Of a stretch of 16,776 bases of DNA, positions 13,401 to 16,776 are shown in pieces. Below the pieces are notes generated by a model. That model was given only the letters and a program-made list of their open reading frames with translations, had not been told where the DNA came from and did not search any database. This DNA comes from Lachnospiraceae bacterium UBA1753 (lineage in GTDB: Bacteria; Bacillota; Clostridia; Lachnospirales; Lachnospiraceae). The number at the start of each line of letters is the position of its first letter. The stretch's first letter is position 1. The position numbers and the translations under genes were made by a program. The stretch is taken from contig DCHL01000071.1 of assembly GCA_002317595.1 (NCBI GenBank), positions 9,858 to 26,633 of the forward strand. The letters run 5' to 3'.

Positions 13401-14442
13401 ATCCTTCTTCCTCGACATTTACCTCAAATGTAAGACTCTTTCCTTGCGCTATTTTCTTTTTCCCAGATGCTTCTCCAACCGTCAGCACTTCTTCTGCAAG
13501 ATATGTGGCATTCAGAGTGTATGTGGCACTCTCATCGGCCTTGTTCGCCATTCTAATGATGTAGGAATCTCCTTCTTTGACATCATTCAATACATAGTCT
13601 TTTTTCTCTGCCGCATCTCTGGAATAATCTATTGCTGCCCTCAAATCCTTGTTTTTGAAGGCTTCATATGTAACATTTGTTGCCCCCTCAAATCCAATTC
13701 TGAGCGCAGTTCTTGGACCCTTCGCATTTATTATAAAAGACTTGACTTCACCTGGATTACACTCTACTGATTTCGGATCATCTCCGTTAAGTTCCTCAGG
13801 CATACTAAATTTGAGCTTCAGAGAATCAATATCGTCCTTTGCTTCAAAATAAACATAGACGGTCTCCCCTTCCTCAAGATAGCAGCCAATTCTCACGCGT
13901 TTTGGATCCATGCGCTTGTCAGTCTCTTTCCCAAAGGCATTTCCAAAACAGTCAAGCTGATCTGCTCTGGATGCGTCGGAATTGCTTCCAATATAATACC
14001 TGCAGACCATGAGCTCGCTCTCATCCACATCTGCCCCAACTGAATCGACAAAATAATATCCGTCTGTGCCGGCTGTGTACTTGAGCCAGAATGTGGAAGT
14101 CTTGCTGATATTATTGATTTCCCTGGTTTCATCCTTTGTCAGAATTTCTGCCTGCGAGAGTTTCGTCGAATCCACCACTACGCCATCAGCATCCAGGCTC
14201 TGCTGCAGTTCCATGTCTGCGAGTTCCGAATCTTCCTCATCAACTTCTCTGTCAGAAGAGTTTTCAGCCTCATCTGATTCTTCATTCACAAAGCTTTCCG
14301 TCTCATCTGACTCCACAACATTCTCCCTGCTCTCCTCAGCTGCATAAACATGCATTGAAGAAACCGGTAGCATTGTCAAAGTAACAGCCGCAGATAGAAT
14401 GATAGCGGTCATTCTAGTAATGATTCTGCTTCTTTTAATCAT
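7438..14442 (-). CDS. giant secreted modular surface protein with Ig-like and PPC-like beta domains
   Basis: This 2334-residue protein has a signal peptide: MIKRSR, then the hydrophobic core MTAIILSAAVTLTMLPVSS, then a VYAA-type cleavage site near residue 35. An acidic, probably flexible stretch (36-80) follows. From about 100 to 620 there are repeated beta segments with a recurring GYYF signature (TDGYYFVDS near 130, EEGYYFISN near 350), resembling pre-peptidase C-terminal (PPC) domains. Near 1165 and 1485 are segments like bacterial Ig-like (Big_2) domains (SSNPSVASVGG). Two Asp-rich loops, DRDFDGIKD near 1090 and DLNKDNIPD near 2260, resemble calcium-binding loops. No enzyme motif, LPxTG sorting signal, SLH or choline-binding repeat was found, and it ends VKVGFVLAE, so retention at the surface is unexplained. 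The ATG at 14440-14442 has GGAGAG before it. An adhesin or cell-surface structural role is inferred from architecture. Confidence 0.85.
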   Translation of the reverse strand: MIKRSRIITRMTAIILSAAVTLTMLPVSSMHVYAAEESRENVVESDETESFVNEESDEAENSSDREVDEEDSELADMELQQSLDADGVVVDSTKLSQAEILTKDETREINNISKTSTFWLKYTAGTDGYYFVDSVGADVDESELMVCRYYIGSNSDASRADQLDCFGNAFGKETDKRMDPKRVRIGCYLEEGETVYVYFEAKDDIDSLKLKFSMPEELNGDDPKSVECNPGEVKSFIINAKGPRTALRIGFEGATNVTYEAFKNKDLRAAIDYSRDAAEKKDYVLNDVKEGDSYIIRMANKADESATYTLNATYLAEEVLTVGEASGKKKIAQGKSLTFEVNVEEEGYYFISNTYKGEYIPANAQTATVSKEYAYVGLELSRTLENDGTFGDECYYFGEDPAGHFNDALYDRNVSYLNNHFSDEKVLQETRVFYAKEKGRLSPGTYYIKVTNNDKEDWDDFVILFDKVREAGDDKAFSADVSVKLNKPVVYDIPCDGQYTYNFKFTSNDSDVQIKEAKERENEEGKKLVTSTMMLLKDTSKNKDGSAFERLYYMRQLGTIQEIDRSERLETKRACDHVIWVVYANSASKCQVKLEASREESTSLIGKVTEEVPVEENEIHGASHNDSDVTTNNYGEIQYVHKTLADKVIKKIYMSTFTKYGDVCTIRIAPDNDEKALYFEASYKTEFGYYSSKVMKVFLEKLGYNETKETEIIPCTTCKADTWLAYDEYSRLYYGKISGLTENTDYRLTADLYEDGQYKGIIISEGDNVIINIGDAGVIPISDKRTIKSVAAVTGFSTGTDGKAGIQQAKVTAEFECPEGEAASNDTIDLKLFYRKKDSKLAWSCVEKKDCVLKDGEFSEGIFTGALEEDSTYDYVLMINDEVHEKYTDLKRNIEYITEEFEADKGVMIIGDDEGEVGFKTKDADFSLDGSMTIPSKIECTYDEENNINEIPVKLNGPASFDKIKVCVTVDEAVDGVFRSKLGKNTLKKSNYTTLTGVDGTFAGSVKFDLDEENKLVKNAKYYVKNIQVYVDSIGEEGDFGALLGKAGTEGTIVYTAPGNTLWFEAGADTASAFEIAGLEDLTTVEDGDTDRDFDGIKDTAIGTDGYKIAYGSYGDKYQLNFTDANLDANISDIASNFKFTLSADDAKKISISTAGLITLKRSGRVSIMIEPKTDSVYRNCVAKKLELNIMRAPEKPDTDVYVVTNLKNSRKLSEISLESYGFGSDWCWSVPDTVVKGKSGDVASCKVELTDAGKLKYYPGPAVDQDIVFCGFEGFELEFVNDYISEKKYSPVTKGNIVSANALIRDDDRKCAAVVVSDDETPKTAIVSCQSSFKNCSDDRIPELELEFETENIPGDVTYKDGYARNYYHINVTAEHTAGLSIKVKNIYVVHRNGNDIVRDVDLLSSGAISEEDIEKNILTLYAVKSSVVDTIQVTLSKTDGTLSGNLSGQTITFNSADFEGASYELLPKFFDKNGNVIPENLVNYSVESSNPSVASVGGKNASGNEVITINKKVGSAEIVVSVSDGMVDRRVAFRILVADIAPKVNTKSVTMNNAYDYTSEAGWQLAMATETPIEIVPVDGTVIKSVVVAEICKKNSNGVVSEFTEAEGLGLVKADLSAGSRNNRYYLKTDNRSVMTKNYYIVAEVSMKENGLQGEQVIRYGYPLKVVARNTTVKASAKNLDIYNLFYKKGDEGRIAVTLKGKVYSNTSGGEESIFGGTDSEGNSRNKFAWVDNDLTSDTNGFTLSLADENAMSEEHPYGYAIDKSGSHTYTFILDADNLEMNGNRLANAKVASGTLSLNIKGYLNPVTLKLTLPVKYSKPKLKAYIDKTLVPKTGMMSGKYVILDNSRTYYRFTDTVSESGEYAAFDYIESSNPNVVINPYGDEKEKENIGKVQLDAKGNIEWGDGTVPYVFKYIGSKKKDSTKLTLKSNDWREELYVTLKLSSAEPSAKFVKGAGRVLFNTAFASSFRSELSTNVSMENGSIAVTAANADGKRLLDSNLLDFKLVNENGSVYIVSTIAKLNSVEPKVKAGKYSFIISPTYNVDGKTGTLKNLKMTVKITDRKPVVTYTLKGVVDNLAVLDKATIADLLKNCRNTSGMVKILSKYSLVVMPKLANFPSGSVVHHISLGGVEDSELLFETVDLYQGIEDYDVSIPKAPLTFIARDPFEVLDAGSIYTLTGKTTVLIGDDSGDVRPEYTEAEADAHEIRFKTVQSRPKVTITKATNRQTLFMNAPSQKRYIDFVVPVGYKMTGAEGTCDLNKDNIPDVCVKGETVIDEASGERTIMYYGYIDQNPNFYLAKGKKRITVPVTVYLSGQDGKSKGVQVKVGFVLAE

Positions 14443-14516
14443 TTTTTCTCTCCATTTATTCTTGAATTCAAAGCAAATATTGTCTTGCTTAGATATTATT
14501 TTTCAGAGCAGTATTC

Positions 14517-15656
14517 CTATTTCAGGGCACTCTCTGCTGCCTTTAATGCCTCGGCCACAACCTGATGCATATCATAGTACTTGTACCGTCCAAGCCTTCC
14601 GCCAAAGATCACATTCTGCTGGGCATCCGCCTTCTCCTTGTACTTAGCATAGAGAGAATTATTTCTTTCATCGTTCACTGGATAGTACGGCTCATCGCCC
14701 ATCTTCCAGGTCGCGGGGTACTCCCTTGTTACAACGGTCTTCTCCTGCGTTCCATACTCAAAATGCTTATGCTCGATGATTCTTGTGTAGGGAACCTCAT
14801 ACTCAGTATAATTCACCACAGCATTGCCCTGGTAGTTCTCCTCGTCGAGGAGCTCCGTCTCGAATCTGAGCGACCTGAACTCAAGATTGCCGAATTCATA
14901 ATCGAAAAAGGCATCCACAGGACCAGTATAGACAATTTTTTCCGCGCTCTCAGTCAGCTCATCGCGGTTGTCAAAAAAGTCTGTGGAAAGTCTCACCTCA
15001 ATCATCCCCTCAGGGATGTCATCTGTCAGGATTCTCTCAACAAGCTTTGTATATCCGCCCACTGGAATTCCCTGATACTTGTCGTTGAAATAATTGTTAT
15101 CATAGGTAAACCTGAAGGGCAGTCTCTTGATAATGAACGCAGGGAGCTCGGTCGCCCTCTTGCCCCACTGCTTCTCGGTGTAACCCTTCACCAGCTTCTC
15201 ATAGATGTCGCGGCCCGCAAGAAGAAGCGCCTGCTCCTCAACATTTGCAGGATTCTCAGGGTTGGCAACAATTTCCCTTGCCTGAGCGGTCTGCTCGGCA
15301 ATCTTCGCCTTTGCCTCCGCAGGTGTCTTCACACCCCAGAGTGCATGGAAGGTGTTCATGTTGAAGGGCAGGTTGTAGAGCTCGTCCTTGTACCTGGCAA
15401 CAGGCGAGTTAGTATATCTGTTGAACTCAGCGAACCTGTTCACATAGTCCCACACTTCCTTATCACTTGTGTGAAAAATATGTGCACCATACTCATGCAC
15501 CTGAATTCCTTCGACTTCCTTGGTGTAAATATTGCCGGCGATGTGGTCTCTCTTATCAATGATGAGACTTCTCTTCCCCTTAAGGGCTGCCTCCCTGGCA
15601 AAAATTGTGCCGAACAGTCCGGCGCCGACGATTAAATAATCAAACTTCTTACTCAT
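14517..15656 (-). CDS. glf: UDP-galactopyranose mutase
   Basis: Glf is an FAD enzyme that interconverts UDP-galactopyranose and UDP-galactofuranose, the donor for galactofuranose in surface polysaccharides. The 379-residue product is the normal length and very well conserved. It shows the Rossmann FAD loop VGAGLFG (residues 10-16) with the acidic D35 at the end of the second strand. It also has VHEYGAHIFHTSDKEVWDYV (53-72), the substrate-region segments FNRYTNSPVARYKDELYNLPFNMNTF (78-103), KGYTEKQWGK (157-166) and RFTYDNNYFNDKYQGIPVGGY (182-202). The closing GGRLGRYKYYDMHQ motif is at 352-365. The ATG at 15654-15656 has GGAAAGGA ahead of it; a TTG farther upstream overlaps that site. It follows the cytidylyltransferase gene by 62 bases and precedes the giant protein gene by 74. 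Confidence 0.97.
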   Translation of the reverse strand: MSKKFDYLIVGAGLFGTIFAREAALKGKRSLIIDKRDHIAGNIYTKEVEGIQVHEYGAHIFHTSDKEVWDYVNRFAEFNRYTNSPVARYKDELYNLPFNMNTFHALWGVKTPAEAKAKIAEQTAQAREIVANPENPANVEEQALLLAGRDIYEKLVKGYTEKQWGKRATELPAFIIKRLPFRFTYDNNYFNDKYQGIPVGGYTKLVERILTDDIPEGMIEVRLSTDFFDNRDELTESAEKIVYTGPVDAFFDYEFGNLEFRSLRFETELLDEENYQGNAVVNYTEYEVPYTRIIEHKHFEYGTQEKTVVTREYPATWKMGDEPYYPVNDERNNSLYAKYKEKADAQQNVIFGGRLGRYKYYDMHQVVAEALKAAESALK

Positions 15657-15700
15657 ATATCTATCCTTTCCCAAATCAAAATATTCTCAAAATCGCTTTG

Positions 15701-15781
15701 ATTTTCTCTTTCATCCTTTTAACGCGTTTTTTCTCTTTCATCCCTCAAGGCGCTTTTTTCTCTTTCCCCTTCAAGACGCTT
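15701..15781. repeat. 27-bp (nine-codon) tandem repeat across the 3' end of the cytidylyltransferase gene
   Basis: Three units of 27 bases lie at 15755-15781, 15728-15754 and 15701-15727. On the coding strand they read KRLEGEREK, SALRDEREK and TR-stop-KDEREN. Each ends in GAAAGAGAAAA. The stop codon at 15719-15721 falls inside the third unit, and the repeat pattern continues in the same frame beyond it. Confidence 0.75.
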
Positions 15782-16471
15782 CATGGCCCTAAGGAAATCC
15801 TCTTCGGTGTCGATATCAAAATTCTCATCCATGAGGTAACCGGCTATATTTTTCCCAGACATCGAATGAAGCTCCGTTATCACGCGAGCCCTCATCACAT
15901 CGATGCATGCATTCTGGTAATATGCCTTCGGCAGCTGCTGGCGCGGCATATTATAACATTCTTCAGGCTCATTTAACACAGGCCTGATTGAACCGTCGTC
16001 ATTTAGGAACCACATTTTGTGCGGAATCTCTGTCGCCGGCGCGATGCAGCGCACGGAGTCAAGTTCCTCATTCTCAAGGAGCATCCTGATCATCGCATCG
16101 ATGTCAGACACTCTTCTGATTGGATAAGTCGGTCGGAGCTGAACCACAATATCGGGTACATATCCTTCATTTTCCCTAAGGAACCTGAGCGCATGCTCAA
16201 ACACGTCAATGTCAAGGGCAGTATCTGTCGCATACTCGGCAGGTCTGATGAACGGCGTCTCGGCACCATACTCGCGGGCTATCTCAGCATACCTCTCACT
16301 GTCCGTGCTTACGATTGTCCTCCCGATGAGTTCAGATCCCAGCGCATGGCGAATAGAATGGGCAATCATTGGAATGCCATTAATAGGCCTGATATTCTTG
16401 TCAACCACGCTCTTCGAGCCACTCCTGGCAGGAATGATAGCAAGTATTTTCTTATCATCTGAAGTATTCAC
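15719..16471 (-). CDS. CMP-sugar (nonulosonate/acylneuraminate-type) cytidylyltransferase
   Basis: Enzymes of this family join CTP and a nine-carbon acidic sugar (sialic, legionaminic or pseudaminic acid) to make the CMP-sugar donor for surface glycans. The product of about 250 residues shows the nucleotide-binding start ILAIIPARSGSKSVVDKNI, then the IVSTDSERYAEIAREYGAETPFIRPAEYATD block. Further on are VVQLRPTYPIR (usual form LQPTSPLR), the YYQNACIDV segment and the closing FDIDTEEDF motif. The exact sugar cannot be assigned; NeuA, LegF, PseF and related proteins are all possible. A GTG at 16469-16471 with GGAGGAG before it is the chosen start; a TTG one codon earlier is possible. The tail beyond about residue 229 is a nine-residue repeat that is not part of the family fold. 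It is the first gene of a likely unit with glf and the giant surface protein gene. Confidence 0.85.
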   Translation of the reverse strand: MNTSDDKKILAIIPARSGSKSVVDKNIRPINGIPMIAHSIRHALGSELIGRTIVSTDSERYAEIAREYGAETPFIRPAEYATDTALDIDVFEHALRFLRENEGYVPDIVVQLRPTYPIRRVSDIDAMIRMLLENEELDSVRCIAPATEIPHKMWFLNDDGSIRPVLNEPEECYNMPRQQLPKAYYQNACIDVMRARVITELHSMSGKNIAGYLMDENFDIDTEEDFLRAMKRLEGEREKSALRDEREKTR

Positions 16472-16508
16472 CAAAGCTCCTCCAATCCAGTAATTCGAAC
16501 TTCTAACT

Positions 16509-16537
16509 AATATACCCTCAGAAAATCATTTTGGCAA
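16509..16537 (-). promoter_or_regulatory. sigma-A promoter of the cytidylyltransferase-glf unit
   Basis: On the minus strand TTGCCA (16532-16537) and TATATT (16509-16514) are separated by 17 bases, a strong housekeeping match. The predicted start is near 16502, about 30 bases before the GTG. Just upstream, 16569-16590 holds two 11-base copies of TTNTAGCTTTC in tandem, which can pair with GAAAGC at 16560-16565. Confidence 0.7.
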
Positions 16538-16622
16538 ATTTTCCCTCCGTTCTGGGCACGAAAGCTTCTTTTAGCTTTCTTATAGCTTTCTTGTATCCCT
16601 CTTTCCTATTTCCCGCTAGAGC

Positions 16623-16776
16623 CATCGGGATTTTCGCTTTTTGGGTGCTTCGATGACTGGACCTTTACGCCTTTCATCGGGATTTCCGCTTTCGAGGTTT
16701 CCTCGATGATCGGATCTTAGGACTCTTCATCGGGATTTCTGCTTTTGAGGTTTCCTCGATGACTGGATCTTAGGAC
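16623..16776. repeat. 52-53 bp tandem repeat, three copies, running off the window
   Basis: Units begin with CATCGGGATTT at 16623, 16675 and 16728. The second and third are nearly identical over their whole length (shared GAGGTTTCCTCGATGA and GGATCTTAGGAC), and the first is more diverged. In each copy TCATCGGG near the start can pair with CCTCGATGA (one bulged base) farther on. All frames on both strands soon hit stops, so most of the stretch is not coding. However, the 3' end of an unseen upstream gene could reach as far as about 16717. The third copy is cut by the window edge, so the full array size is unknown. Confidence 0.85.

Noticed and set aside
14443..14516. Terminator between glf and the giant gene (AAGCAA/TTGCTT stem)
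   Set aside because: The stem is only six A/T-rich pairs with an eight-base loop and no U run follows, so it is not a credible terminator.
14565..15635. Long plus-strand open frame of 356 codons opposite glf
   Set aside because: It lies fully antisense to the highly conserved glf gene, matches no family and its length is explained by glf codon bias. It is a shadow.
16623..16776. CRISPR array
   Set aside because: The whole 52-53 bp unit is repeated rather than a short repeat separated by unrelated spacers, and no cas gene is in view.

Overview
All genes in this window lie on the minus strand, so the biological reading direction is from base 16776 down to base 1. The window looks like a chromosomal piece of a Gram-positive Bacillota (Firmicutes). 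The signs are strong GGAGG-type ribosome binding sites, a short single-membrane-span SecE, a zinc-type L33 with two CxxC pairs, and the rpmG-secE-nusG-rplK-rplA order. The distinctive protein styles (a divergent FliD-like protein, very large secreted multi-domain proteins, Glf and nonulosonate-type sugar genes) suggest Lachnospiraceae, perhaps Butyrivibrio-like. That placement is an inference; no rRNA is present to fix it.

Right part (16776 to 7345): an upstream region carries at least three copies of a 52-53 bp tandem repeat. It is followed by a good sigma-A promoter (16509-16537). Then come a CMP-nonulosonate-type cytidylyltransferase, UDP-galactopyranose mutase (glf), and a 2334-residue secreted modular surface protein. 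The unit ends in a strong intrinsic terminator (7348-7392). No convincing terminator or promoter separates the three genes, so they may form one unit of about 9 kb that couples surface-sugar supply to a giant exported protein.

Middle part (7345 to 2037): an 871-residue cytoplasmic protein that I do not recognise follows a leader with two near-identical 20-bp direct repeats. Next come a two-lobed GNAT acetyltransferase and an atypical FliD-like flagellar cap protein with its own promoter. A 26-bp perfect palindrome sits just after the FliD-like gene.

Left part (1902 to 1): the conserved rpmG-secE-nusG-rplK-rplA cluster of the translation, secretion and transcription machinery. A strong extended -10 promoter drives it, and a terminator-like hairpin with a U run lies right at the predicted transcript start. 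A probable L1-binding mRNA operator lies between nusG and rplK. rplA is cut by the window edge.

No tRNA, rRNA, CRISPR array, transposase or phage gene was seen. The least explained items are the 871-residue protein, the giant secreted protein, the cap-like protein lacking the usual N-terminus, and the tandem repeats around the cytidylyltransferase gene.
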